From NCBI RefSeq assembly GCF_002776525.5, contig NC_045434.1, forward strand, positions 115,922,150 to 115,986,149: 64,000 nucleotides of DNA. The letters are read 5' to 3'. Of this stretch, positions 22,251 through 33,929 are shown in pieces; position 1 is the stretch's first letter, and every line of letters begins with the position of its first letter. Origin of the DNA: Piliocolobus tephrosceles. Lineage: Eukaryota; Chordata; Mammalia; Primates; Cercopithecidae. The position numbers and the translations under genes are program-made. The notes below the pieces were generated by a model, which searched no databases, was not told where the DNA came from, and saw only the letters and a list, made by a program, of their open reading frames with translations.

Positions 22251-22775
22251 TGTGATGGTTAATACTGAGTGTCAACTTGATTGGATTGAAGGATGCAAAC
22301 TGCTGATCCTCGGTGTGTCTGTGAGGGTGTTGCCAAAGGAGATTAACATTTGAGTCATTGGCCTGGGAAAGACAAACCCACCCTTAATCTGGGTGGGCAC
22401 CATCTAATTAGCTGCCAGCATGACCAGAATATAAAGTAGGTAGAAAAATGTGAGAAGGCTAGACTAGTTTAGCCTTCCCCCCGAGCCTACATCTTTTTCC
22501 TGTGTTGGATGCTTCTTGCCCTTGAACGTAGGATTCCAAATTCTCCAGCTTTGGGACTTGGATTGGCTTTGGCTTTCTTGCTCCTCAGTTTGCAGACAAC
22601 CTATTACTGAACCTTGTGATCTTGTAAGTTAATACTACTTAATAAACTCTCTCTCTCTCTGTATATATATATATGTGTGTGTGTATATATATGTGTATAT
22701 ATATGTGTGTATATATATGTATGTATATGTGTATATATGTATAGCTCTGTCTCTTTAGATAACCCCGACTAATAC
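22251..22775 (+). mobile_element. ERVL LTR (MLT2A-type), 5' LTR
   Basis: It starts TGTGATGGTTAATACTGAGTG and contains GGGTGTTGCCAAAGGAGATTAAC and ACCCACCCTTAATCTGGGTGGGC. It ends CCCGACTAATACA, with AATAAA (about 22640) followed by a microsatellite. The internal viral sequence follows without a break, so this is the 5' LTR of a provirus. It is nested in the old antisense L1. Confidence 0.85.
22647..22743. repeat. (CT)n-(TA/TG)n microsatellite inside the ERVL LTR
   Basis: CTCTCTCTCTCTCT followed by about 80 bases of alternating TA and TG units. It begins just after the LTR AATAAA signal, the same position as the CT/CA tract in the LTR at 10309-10801. Confidence 0.95.
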
Positions 22776-23676
22776 AGATTTTTGGTACTATTACCAGGAG
22801 TGGCGCTACAGAAACAGAATATTAAGGATGGAGTTCTTTAATTAGTTTTGGGGTTTCTGAAGTTGACTGCTTAATATGATTAGACGCCAAAATGCTAAGG
22901 ACTCTACTTCTAATAGTATGAAGAACATTGATAGTCCTTGGTGTGAACTGTTTAGAGAGTTATGTAAAATAAATGCATTTGACACTTCTGATTTACTGCT
23001 CATGAGAGGCAAGCAGTTTAGTGACCCTATACATAATACCTTTGGCCATATGTGGAGACCAGGAAACACAGTGAAGTTTGGTATTTGCTTCTAAGTTCAC
23101 TGGACAAAGTGATGAAAGTAAACGATGAACTCAGAGATTCTAACTCCTGGCTTTAAGAATGGACAGTAAGCCTCAAATCTGCTAAGACTGCCCTGAGTGA
23201 GAGTCTTATCTCCTGTAGAGAAAGAGCTAAAATTGTGGAAAAACGGTCACAAGCTCTTATGTTAGTGGCTGAACTTCAACAAAAGGTGTATGCACAGTCT
23301 TGCCAGGTGTCTACTGTTAATGTGAGGGCACTAACTAGAAAAGAATGAGACCCTGAAACTTGGAATAGATATGTGGGAGGACCTTGATGAAGCTGGAGAC
23401 AGTGAGTTTGTGAACTCTGATGAAACTTTTTTGCCAGAAGAAACTGCTTCCCATCCCCAGTAGTGGCAACATCCTCTCCCTGATCCACACTGACATTAGA
23501 CTTTCTACCTTTGTCTGAGGAGAAAAACCCTGCACTGCCTAAGGCAAGACTGATGGCCTCCCCTAAGATAGTTGCCAGGCAAGATAATGTTGATTCTCCT
23601 CAGGAGCCCCAAGACTCCTTTTTGCTTCTAGACCCATAACTAGTCTAAAGTCCGGCAGACCCCTAGAGGTGAAGTT
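22776..23676 (+). mobile_element. ERVL (HERV-L-like) 5' internal region, truncated
   Basis: Directly after the 5' LTR, ACCAGGAGTGG (about 22793-22803) resembles the tRNA-Leu primer-binding site typical of ERVL. The following 0.85 kb is the 5' leader and gag-region remnant, with frequent stops and frameshifts in all frames. It stops abruptly at about 23676, where old L1 sequence resumes. The rest of gag, pol and the 3' LTR are missing. No function is expected. Confidence 0.75.
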
Positions 23677-25884
23677 TGATGTTTGTTGGTTTTTTTGTCT
23701 GGAATAGCTGTCCAATGCTGAAAGTGGGATGTTGAAGTCTGTAGCTATTATTGTATTGGGGTCTATCTTTCTTTTTGATCCAATAATATTTTCTTTATAT
23801 ATCTGAGTGTTCCAATGCTGGCTGCATACATATTTAAAACTGTTTTAATCCTCTTGCAGAACAGACTCCCTCTATCATTATATAATGACTTTCTTTGTGT
23901 CTTACAATTTTTGTCTTGAAATCTATCTTGTCAGATATAAAGATAGTGAGCTCTTTTCTTTTTTGGTTTTTGTTGGCATGGAACATCTGTTTCCATCTCT
24001 TTATTTATAGTCTATGTATGACTTCACAGGTTAAGAGCGTTTCTTGTAGGCAACAGATCCAAAGGTCTTTTTTTTATAATTCAGCCAGCTTATGTCTTTC
24101 GATTGGAGAGTTTAATTCATTTACAATCAATGTTATTATTAATAAGTAAAGGGTTACTCTTGCCATTTTGTTATGAGATTTTGTCATGGAATTTCTGGTT
24201 GTTTTATAATCTCTTCTCCCTTTCTAGTCTTCCTCTGTGAAAGTGATTTTCTTTGGGTGATATGATTAAGTTCTTGCTTATTCTGCATGTATCAATTGTA
24301 TGTTTTTGGTTTGAGGTTACCATGAGGATTGCAAATACTATTTTATAACCCATTATTTTTACCTAATAATAAACACTAGCTTATTTACATAAATAGACAG
24401 GCAAACAAGCAAAAAGAAAACTAATGAAAACTCTATGCCTTAACTTTGCTACCCCACTTTTTAACCTTTTGTTGTTTTTCTTTATATCTTTTCATACCAA
24501 CTATGTCTTGGAAAGTTACTGTAATTATTTTGATTGGTTTATCATTCATTTTGTCTTTCTACTTAAGATGAGAATAATTTGCACAATATAGTTGCAGTGT
24601 TACAATATTCTGTGTTTTTTTGTTTACATACTATTACCAGTGAATTTTGTACCCTTTGGGTGATTATTTATTGCTCATTAATATCTTTTTATTTCTCATA
24701 GAAGTACTACTTTTAGTATTTCCTGTAGGACAGGTCTGATACTGATAAAATCCCTCAGTTTTTTGTTTGGGAATATCTTTGTTTCTTCTTCATGTTTGAA
24801 GGATTTTATTTAATTTTATTTTTATTTATTTTTTGCCAGATATACAATTCTAGGCTACTTTTTTTCTTTTTTTAAAAAAAAACATGTCATGCTACTCTGA
24901 CCTGACATGTAAGCTTTCCACTGAACACTACTGCCAGACATATTGGAGCTCCATTGTATAGTATTTGTTTCTTTTCTCTTACTGCTTTTAGGGTTATTTT
25001 TTATTTTATTTTACTTTTCCTTACCTGTTAGGAGTTTGATTATTAAATGTCTAGTCTTCTTTGGGTTAAATCTGCTTCTTATTCCATAACCTCCTTGTAC
25101 TTGGATAGTATCTTTTTTTAGCTTTGGAAATTCTCTGTTGTTATCCCTTTGAATAAACTTTCTACCTCTACCTCCTTCTCTACTTCCTCTTTAAAGCCAA
25201 TAACTCTTACTTTTGCCCCGTTGAGGCTATTTTCTAGATCCTGTATGCGTGCTTCATTGTTTCTTATTCTTTGCTTCTTTTCCCCCTCTGGCTGTATTTT
25301 CAAATAGCCTGTCTTTAAGCTCACTAATTCTTTATTCTGCTTGATCAATTCTGCCATTAAATAACTCTGATGTATTTTTCACTATGCCAATTGCATTTTT
25401 CAGCTCTAGAATTTCTTCTTGATTATTTTTCATTATTTTGATCTCTATGTTAAATTTATGATACAATCTGAAGTTCTTCTCTGTGTTATTTTGATTTTGG
25501 GTGGATTCCCTCAACATAGCTATTGTGAATTCTCTTCTCTATTTGAATAGCTATTTTGAATGTCTCTGTTTCTCTAGGATTGCTTACTTATTTAGTTCAT
25601 TTGGTGAAGTCATGTTTTCCTGGATGATGTTGATGCTGGTGGATATTCTTTGGTGTCTGGGTATTAATGAGTTTGGTATTTATTGTAGTCTTCACTGTCT
25701 GAGCTTATTTCCACCCATTCTTATTGGGAAGGCTTTCTAACTATTTGAAAGGACTTAGGTGTTGTGATCTAAGCTGTATCTGCTTTAGTGAGCACTTCAA
25801 GTGCAGTAATGCTGTGATTTTTGTAGATTTGTAGAAGTACTACCTTGATAGTCCTGGACCAGATCTCAGATAATTATCTGGATT

Positions 25885-26189
25885 GGCCAGGCGCGGTGGC
25901 TCAAGCCTGTAATCCCAGCACTTTGGGAGGCCAAGATGGGTGGATCACGAGGTCAGGAGATCGAGACCATCCTGGCTAATACGGTGAAACCCCGTCTCTA
26001 ATAGAAAATACAAAAAACTAGCCAGGCGACGAGGTGGGCACCTGTAGTCCCAGCTACTTGGGAGGCTGAGACAGGAGAATGGCGTGAACCCGGGAGGCGG
26101 AGCTTGCAGTGAGCTGAGATCCGGCCACTGCACTCCAGCCTGGGCGGCAGAGCAAGACTCCGTCTAAAAAAAAAAAAAAAAAAAAAAAA
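25885..26189 (+). mobile_element. AluY of the Old World monkey AluYR type
   Basis: Full-length dimeric Alu: left arm from GGCCAGGCGCGGTGG, right arm to CAAGACTCCGTCT, and an A-tail of about 24 bases. GGCTCAAGCCTG, AAAAAACTAGCC and GAGATCCGGCCACTGC are variants known from cercopithecoid-specific AluY. Target-site duplications are AATTATCTGGATT (25872-25884) and AATTATATGGATT (26188-26200), 12 of 13. It is inserted in the 5' part of the old L1. Alu is a 7SL-derived SINE transcribed by Pol III and mobilised by L1. Confidence 0.96.
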
Positions 26190-26248
26190 TTATATGGATT
26201 ATTGGGTAGAGATTCTTGTTCTCCTCCCTTACATCCTCCCAAACATAC

Positions 26249-26285
26249 AGATTCTCTCTCTCTCTCTCTCTTTCCCTCTCTCTTT
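26249..26285. repeat. (CT)n pyrimidine tract
   Basis: A short TC-rich run with a TTTCCC interruption lies within the 5' UTR part of the old L1, just beyond the AluY. Confidence 0.85.
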
Positions 26286-28017
26286 TGAGTCACCTAAATC
26301 TGGTAGTGGAGTGACATTAGCATCCTTGTGGCTATCAGTACTGTGACTGAGCTAGGTCACACTTGAAGCCAGCACAGCACTGGAACTTCCACAAGGCCTT
26401 CTATAACCACTCTCCGGCTACTGTCTAAATTTGCTGAAGGCTGTGGGATCTACAATCAGTAGGCATCAGATTCAGGCAATCCTATGACCTTGCTTTCAAG
26501 ACAGGAAGGTCCCAAATGCCCTTGGTGGTCCCAGAAGTACCCTCTGGGAGTCAGGGACTAGAGTCAAAAACCTTAGAAGTCTACCTGAGGTTCTGTGTAT
26601 TGGGGCTGAGCTGGCAATCAAACCACAGACTCTGTCTTTTCTACTCTTCCTTCCCCTTTCCAAAGGCGGAGGAGACTCATCCAATAGCCATCACCGCCAC
26701 AAGTCATAGAAAGTACCTCCAGAATACCACCAATGTTTGCTTAAGGCTTAAAGTCTCTTAAATTAGCTTGTCCTGAATGCTGCTTGCCCCAAGACTCACC
26801 CTTCAGGACAGTGGGCTCCCCTATGCCCCAGGGCTCCCCTATGCTTTCTAAGAGTCCTGTCCTAGAATTGCGGATCCCAAGAGCCTGCTTGGTACTCTAT
26901 GCCACGTGTCTGTGATGGTACCTAAGCTGCAAGACAAAGTTTCCTTTACTTTTCTCTCTGCTTCTCTCAAGTAGAAGGAGTTTCAATGGTCCCATAGCCC
27001 ATTGAAGCTGGTAATGTGCCGAGTTTAATCTGAAGCCGGAAAGTATCAGAGGCTCATCCAGTGCCCTCAATGTAATGTCTGAGTTTTGTTGTCATTATTC
27101 AGGGTCCAGGGGCTCTTCAGTTACCAAATGATGGATGCTACCAGGACTGGGTCCTTTCCTTTAAGGCAGTGGGTTTCCTTCTGGCCCAGGGGGTGTCTAC
27201 AAATTTCATCTGGCAGATAGACTCTGGAACACGGGCCTCACATCTCTGACGGGTGCACTGTCCTGCTGTGGTTGAGTTGGTATACTAGATCCAAGAAAAA
27301 GTCCTTCACACTCTTCCCTGTCCTCTTCTCTAGTGGAAGATAGGGGTCTCTTTTAGAGCCACAAGTAGTGCAGCCTGAGTTTAGAGAAGGGTGGTACCTG
27401 CACCCCTTGGCTGCCTCAGGTGGTGTCTCAGTATTTCACGTCCCCACCCCCAGTGCACTGTCTCTAGAATTTGTCTGAGTTGCAGCTTTTATGGCCTATA
27501 TTGCTTTTTCAAGTTTACTTGGAGACTCAAACTGCTGTAGCCCTTGGTGGCGAGGTTTGGAGGCACTCAAGTTTGGACCGCTGGCACTGGTGATTCCCCC
27601 TGGCTAAGGATGGTTTTTAATGCTCCCTCTGTGGACAGGCTTTAGCTGGGTTTGGTTCAGTTTTCTTTCTGCTCTAATAGGACAGCAGTTAGTTTGAAAC
27701 CTCACAGTTGCATGTTCTTCCTCCCCTAGAGTCCACATAGACTGTCTGCTCTATGCTGCTGTTGCTGCCTGGGGATGGGAGAGGGATGCATCGGTGATTC
27801 AGGACTGATTTTTAAAAATTTCTTCAGTGCCTCTTTCAGTTAAAATCACCTATTGTGAGTGCCCACTTAATTTTCGATTCTTATGAAGCTATTTTTGTTT
27901 TGTTTTGTTTTGTTTTTTCTCTGTAGATAGTTGTTCACTTTATGCCCTTGCATGGGAAACAATGGGTGAAGCTTTCTATTCTGCCATCTTGCTTTGCCTC
28001 CCAACAAAGGAAATTTT

Positions 28018-28713
28018 AAAATGTAAATGTTATATTTTTATTTTTGAACGGCTTATTCTGTAGTGGAGATTTAGGACATTGTTGCTTCTTATCAGGTTGA
28101 CTATCTCTCACAAAATGATCTTTTGAGGATGTTAAGGCATGAGAAAGGCATCAGAAATTACAAATATATGTACCTGAAAAAATTATGAGAGCTGTATTTC
28201 TTAGCTCAGAAATTCAGCTTAGAAAACTTACCTTTAACGTTTTTGACAAGCAGAGAAAATTGTTGGTAGAATTTTCAAATTTATTGAGAAAAGATTGTCT
28301 GTCTTTAACTTCTTAATATACTCCAACATTTTGACACCAACATATCGGAAATGAAGTTATATATAATTTTTAATTAGACAGTTTTGCATAAATTTAGTAT
28401 CAGGAGTGTATGAAACTATCTACAATATGACATAAGAAAGACTGTCCATTAACCTACTCAACTGAAATTATCAACTTGAAATGTTCTAATAATAGAGTTA
28501 CTTCAGGCTTTTTCAAAAACAGAGGGAAAAAAGGAGCATCCAAAACAAAAGTAATATCACTATCTGAAAATGTACTGAAATGGCCAGAAGAAGTACACAC
28601 AAACATCCTCTTCCCATTTTTATACTTCCGTATTAATGAGAAGAAACTCCTTTGTATCAACAGTTAATTTCTTCACAGGTGTCTGAATCACAGTCACTTT
28701 TGCCTTCTGAGTA
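28018..28713. other. unassigned DNA; contains the source of a 41-bp duplication
   Basis: AT-rich with no recognised gene or repeat family. The segment 28173-28213 recurs exactly at 29239-29279 inside the neighbouring L1. Confidence 0.5.
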
Positions 28714-30010
28714 ATTTTTTTTTTAATTTTACTTTAAGTTCTGAGGTACATGTGTAGAATGCGCAGGTTTGTTACTAGGTATACATGTGTCATGGTGGTT
28801 TGCTGCACCTATCAACCTGTCATCTAGGTTTTAAGGCTCACATGCACCAGGCATTTGTTCAAATGCTCTCCCTCCCCTTGCCACCTGCTACAAACAGGCC
28901 TCAGTGTGTGATGTTCCTCTCCGTGTGCCCACGTGTTCTCATTGTTCAAATCCCATTTATGAGTGAGAACATTCAGTGTTTGGTTTTCTGTTCCTGTGTT
29001 AGATTGCTGAGAATTATGATTTCCAACTTCACCCAGATCCTCATTCTTTTTTATGGCTACATAGCATTCCATGGTGTATATGTGCCACATTTTCTTTACC
29101 CACTCTATAATTGATGGGCATTTGGGTTGGTTCCAAGTCTTTATTATTGTAAATAATGCTGCAATAAACATATGTGTGCATGTGTCTTTATAATAGAATG
29201 ATTTATAATCCTTTGGGTATATACCCAGTAGTGGGATTCCTGAAAAAATTATGAGAGCTGTATTTCTTAGCTCAGAAATGGTAATTCTGGTATTTCTGGT
29301 TCCAGATCTTTGAAGAATCACACTATTTTCCACAACGGTTGAACTAATTTACACTCCCATCAACAGTGTAAAAAATCTTCCTGTTTCTCTACATCCTCTC
29401 CATCATCTGTTGTTTCCAGACATTTTAATAATCGCCATTCTAAAAGGTATGAGGTGGTATCTCATTGTGGTTTTGATTTGCATTTCTCTAATGACCATTA
29501 ATAATGAGTTTGTGGTTGTAGATTTGTTGGCCACATAAATGTCTTATTTTGAGAAGTGTCTGTTCATATCCTTCACTCACTTTTTGATGAGGTTTTTTTT
29601 ATTGTAAATTTGTGTAAGTTCCTTGTAGATTCTGGATATTAGACCTTTGTCAGATGGGTAGATTTTAAACATTTTCTCTGATTCTGTTGGGTACCTGTTC
29701 ACACTACTGATAGTTTCTTTTGCTGTGCAGAAGCCCTTTAGTTTAATTAGATGTCACTTGTCAATTTTGGCTTTTATTGCAATTGCTTTTGGCATTTTAG
29801 TCGTGAAGTATTTGCCCATGCCTATGTCCTGAATGTTATTGCCTAGGTTTTCTTCTAGCATTTTTGTGGTTCTGGGTTTTACATGTAAGTCTTTAATCCA
29901 TCTTGAGTTAATTTTTGTATTAGGTGTAATGAAAGCATCTAATTTCAGTTTTCTGCATATGGCTAACCAGTTTTCCCAACACCATTTACTGAATGGGAGA
30001 TTCTTTCATC
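28714..30010 (-). mobile_element. primate L1 3' part (about 1.3 kb), antisense
   Basis: It begins with a T-run and ACTTTAAGTTCTGAGGTACATGTG, then GTGAGAACATTCAGTGTTTGG, CCATGGTGTATATGTGCCACATTTTC and AATCCTTTGGGTATATACCCAG. It reaches ORF2 positions equivalent to CATATGGCTAACCAGTTTTCCCAACACC before ending. More diverged than the two young L1s at 7.9 and 9.5 kb. The frame at 28824-29333 (minus) is an ORF2 remnant altered by a 41-bp foreign insert at 29239-29279. Confidence 0.9.
29239..29279 (+). repeat. 41-bp exact duplicate of 28173-28213 inserted in L1
   Basis: CCTGAAAAAATTATGAGAGC... to ...GCTCAGAAAT is identical at both places, in the same orientation, with starts 1066 bp apart. In the L1 it replaces the expected GCTGGGTCAAAT after GTGGGATT. 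The copy has clean edges on both sides. Confidence 0.95.
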
Positions 30011-31543
30011 TCCTGACTTGAAGCCTATTAGAGAGATTTCTTTACCCTCATGATGAAAATCAAGATTGTACGTATCCTTATCTCAAGACACATTACTAAA
30101 CTAATTTTGTTACTGTGCTCTGGCATATTCCTGCTACACTTTTCTCTCTTTTACTTGGATAAATCAGCTTTTATATCTGATTTTATATCTGACACTTTCT
30201 TATGTAAATCTTCTGTAACCTCACAACTCATAAGCTATTTAACATCCATGCTCAAAATAAGGTATTCAGGCCACTGGATTTTTACATTCTTAAACCCATC
30301 ACAATTGCAATTTGATTATGATTTTTGTAATTATTGGCTAAGTATCTACAATTTCTGATACATGTTAACTACAAATAGAATAAAAATTATTTTTTTAAAA
30401 ATTATTTATATTTCTATGCTTGGAATTGTGTCCTGATTATATGAAAAATGGGTTCTATAAGTAATAATTAAGACAATAATTGTTTCACATTTACAGCCAG
30501 CTATAACTGAATCAGATTCAGTGCAGTGATAAAATATGCACAAACTGATCATAATGTAGTCAACATATTGATCAACACAATGATCAATTTCAATATTTAA
30601 ATAAACACAAGGGTAATAATTTCATATCACATAATTTATTACTGAAAAATTCCTGATATTATATGAAGTGTGAATTGATTATTCTTTTACCAAGTCTAAT
30701 TGAATTTTATTAACTATACTGACTAAAATTTCAAATCAATATTTGATTTAAATACTTGATACTGGGTGTCATTTTCACTCTAACATTCAAGTATTTAATA
30801 TGCTGGTCACTTATTTGCTCTAGTTATATTGGTATAAATATTATTTCATGGTCAAGAAGGTGGGCCCTTGATGAAATCTGGTAAATATTACAAATGTCTT
30901 CATAATTTTTGCAACTTACCTCTTATATAAATAGTGACATTATTAAGGATAGATATGAAATTGCTCTTGATGACATGAAAGACATTTTAGAAGTAACAGT
31001 TTTGTTTGCCTATTGTTTTGCCTCTAAAATAAGTCTTCTGCATAACAATGGTTATAGTCTACTTAGCTGTATCCTTAAATTATTTTTTTATCCACGTGAG
31101 AAAAATGTATTTAAGTAAATATTAAACTGTTCAAATTTTGTGGATAAGGAATTTACTCATAACAATCAAAGTATCCGAATACCTTACAGGAAGATAATCA
31201 TGAAAGTTAACCTTTAAAATAAGATTTAACTGTGTTTTTCAATTAAAATTTAAATATTTTGTCATCATACTTCATTTTTGAAACTATTAATGCCTTAATA
31301 CATACTGTAGTAACTAACATATGTTTTTTTAATTGATATATTTTTATATTGATTGTATGAATTTAATAACAGAACAATTCTGGTCTATTTATCTCAATTT
31401 TTATCTGTATGTGAATATATACCCCAGGGATAACTACAGAAATCTGTAAATTAAATTTTACTTATATTTCTCTAAATATAAATCTAATTTATTTAGAAAT
31501 TTAGCAGATTTCTTTCAAAAAGTATAATTATCAATATCAGTCA
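30011..31543. other. unassigned AT-rich DNA
   Basis: No gene or clear transposon was recognised. Frames such as 30050-30358 (plus) have no domain features and composition like the surroundings. Confidence 0.45.
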
Positions 31544-31548
31544 GTTAA

Positions 31549-33880
31549 TATGGTTTGGCTCTGTGTCCCCACTAAAATCTCATCTGGAATTGTAATTCCC
31601 ACATGTCAAGGGAGGGACCTAGTGGAGGATGATGAGGTCACATGGGTGGTTTTTCCATGTTGTTCTACTGATAGTGAGAGAGTTCTCATAAAATCTGATG
31701 GTTTAAAAATGGAATTTTCCACTGTGTTCTCTCTCTTGCCACTATATAAAGAATGTCCTTGCTTCCCCTTTGTCTTCTGCCATTATTGTAAGTTTTCTGA
31801 GGCCTCTCCAGTCATGGGAAATTGCATCAATTAAACTTTTTTTGTGTATTAATTACTCAGCATTGGATGACATCTTTATAGCAGTATGAAAACAGAGTAA
31901 TACAGGAAAAATTGGTAGCAAGAGTGGGGCACTGCTATAAAAGTAACCTGAAAATGTGGAAGTGACTTTGCAGTTAGGTAACAGGTAGAGGTTGGAACAT
32001 TTTGGAGGGCTCAGAAGAAGACAGGAAGATGTGAAAGTATTTTAAACTTCCTAGACACTTGTTAAATGGTTTTGACCATAATGCTGATAATAATATGGAA
32101 AATGAAGTCCAGACTGAGGTGGTCTCAGATGGAGACAGGAAATTAATTGAGAACTAGACAAAAAAGTCACTCTGGCTATGCTTTAATAAAGTGACTGGTG
32201 ACATTTCACCAATACTCTAAAGATTTAAGCAACTTTTTACTTGAAAGAGATGATTTAGGGTATCTGGAGGAAGAAATTTCTAAGCAGCAAAACATTAAAG
32301 ACGTAGCCTGACTGTTTCTAAAAATGTATGCTCATATTGTGAACAAAGAGATGGCCTGAAATTGGATATTATATATAAAAAGAAAGTAAGGCATAAAACT
32401 TTGGAAATTTATAGCCTGACCATGTGATAGAAAAGAAAAACCAATTTTCTGGGGAAGAATTCAAGTCGGCTGCAGAAATTTGCAAAAGTTATGAGTAACT
32501 GAACGTTAAAAGCCAAGACAATGGGGAAAATGTCTCCAGGGCATGTCAGGCACCTTTACAGAAGCACCCCCCATCACAATCCTAGAGGCCTAGAAGAAAA
32601 ATGGTTTTGGGGCTGGGCCCAGGGCCCTATCGCACTGTTCAGTCTTGTGACATTGAGCCCTGCACCCCAGCCACCCCAGTTCTGGCTGTTGCTAGAAAAG
32701 GAAAAGGTACAGCATGGGCCATTGATTTTATAGGGTGAAAGCCTCAAGCTTTGGTGACTTTCACATGATATTGTGTCTGTGGGTGTGAAGAATACAAGAG
32801 TTGAGCTTTGTGAGACTCTGCCTAGATTTCAGAGAATGTATGAAAATACCTGAATATCCAGGCAGAAGTCTGCTGGAGGAGTGGAGCCCTCACAGAGAAC
32901 CTTGACTAGGGGAATCCAAGGGGAAATGTGGGGTTGGAGCCCCTATGCAAAGCTTTTACTAGGGCACTGTCTAGTGGATCTGTGAGAAGCGGACACCATC
33001 CTCCAGACCCAGAAAGTTAGATCCACTGACAGCTTGCACTGTGCACCTGAATAAGCTGTAAACCCTCAATGCCTGCCCATGAAAACAGCTGCAGGAATGT
33101 ACTGTGCAGAGCTACAGGGTTGAAGCTGCCCAGGCTGAAGGAGCACACCCCTTGCATCAGCATGTCCTGGATGTGAGACATAGAGTCAAAGAATACTTTG
33201 GAGCTTTAAGATTTAATGATGCCCAGTCTGGTTTTTGACTTTTATGGAGTCCATGACCCCTTTGTTTAGGCCAATTTTTCCAATTTAGAATGGAAACATT
33301 TACCCAATGCCTGTACCCCACTTTATGTTGAAAGTAACTTGATTTGGTTTTACAGGTTCATAGTCAGAATGGACTTGCCTTGTCTCAGATGAGACTTTGT
33401 ACTTGGTCTTTTGAGTTAATTCTAGGATAAATTAAGACTTTGGTGGACTGTTGGGAAGGCATGATTGATTTTAAAATGTGAAAAGGACATGAGATGTTGG
33501 AGGGGCCAAAGCAGAATGATATGGTATAGCTCTGTGTCCTCACCAAAATCTCATCTGGAATTGTAATCCCCATGTGTCAAGGAGAAGACTTGGTGGGAGG
33601 TATTGGGATCATGAAAGTTGTTCTCCCATGCTATGCTCATGATAGTGAGCATGTTCTCATGAGATCCGATAGCTTTAAAGAGGCAGTTTCCCCTGCACAC
33701 ACTCTCTTTCCTGCCACTATGTGAAGAAAGTCCTTGTATCCCTTTTGCCTTCTGCCATGATTGTAAGTACCCTAAGACCTCTTCAACCATGCAGAACTGT
33801 GAGTCAATTAAACCTTTTCTGTTTATAAATTACCAGTCTCAAGTAGTATCTTTATAGCAGTGTGACAACAGACTAATGCA
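31549..33880 (+). mobile_element. MaLR (MST-type) provirus with both LTRs
   Basis: 5' LTR at about 31549-31904 (TATGGTTTGGCTCTGTGTCCCC ... AGAGTAATACA), internal region 31905-33515, 3' LTR at about 33516-33880 (ATGGTATAGCTCTGTGTCC ... GACTAATGCA). The internal region matches the reverse complement of the copies at 2501-4570 and 50784-53091 by eye, including ATGGGGAAAATGTCTCCAGGGCATGTCAGG. CAGTTAA is present at both outer edges (31542-31548 and 33879-33885), consistent with the target duplication. MaLR internal sequence lacks pol and is non-autonomous. No long intact frame remains. Confidence 0.9.
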
Positions 33881-33929
33881 GTTAACAAATGAACTTTCTT
33901 CAAGATATAGCCAGTATCTGACCATGACT

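Larger units (their letters stand above)
19164..28003 (-). mobile_element. near full-length old L1 (L1MA/L1PB-like) carrying four nested insertions
   Basis: On the minus strand this runs from a 5' end at about 28003 (plus-strand TTCTGCCATCTTGCTTTGCCTCCC is the antisense of an L1 5' end), through 5' UTR (about 26200-28000) and ORF1/ORF2 remnants, to a 3' end at about 19165. Candidate target-site duplications are ACAAAGAAAATTTT at 19150-19163 and ACAAAGGAAATTTT at 28004-28017 (13 of 14). Twelve bases (GCCAATTTTCCC) between the left copy and the T-rich end are unexplained. Removing the later insertions leaves about 6.6 kb, close to a complete L1. Roughly 0.6 kb of ORF2 appears deleted at about 22250/23677. 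All frames are broken by stops. Confidence 0.85.

Noticed and set aside
22793..22803. Possible functional primer-binding site of the ERVL
   Set aside because: The site resembles a tRNA-Leu match but is imperfect, and the provirus is truncated with broken frames, so no activity is plausible.
23276..23535. Short minus-strand frames within the ERVL internal region
   Set aside because: They run antisense to the viral gag-region remnant and have no independent support.
28824..29333. 169-aa minus-strand frame
   Set aside because: It contains L1 ORF2 C-terminal phrases such as LLGIYPKDYK and MWHIYTMEC, so it is an L1 remnant with a 41-bp foreign insert, not a gene.
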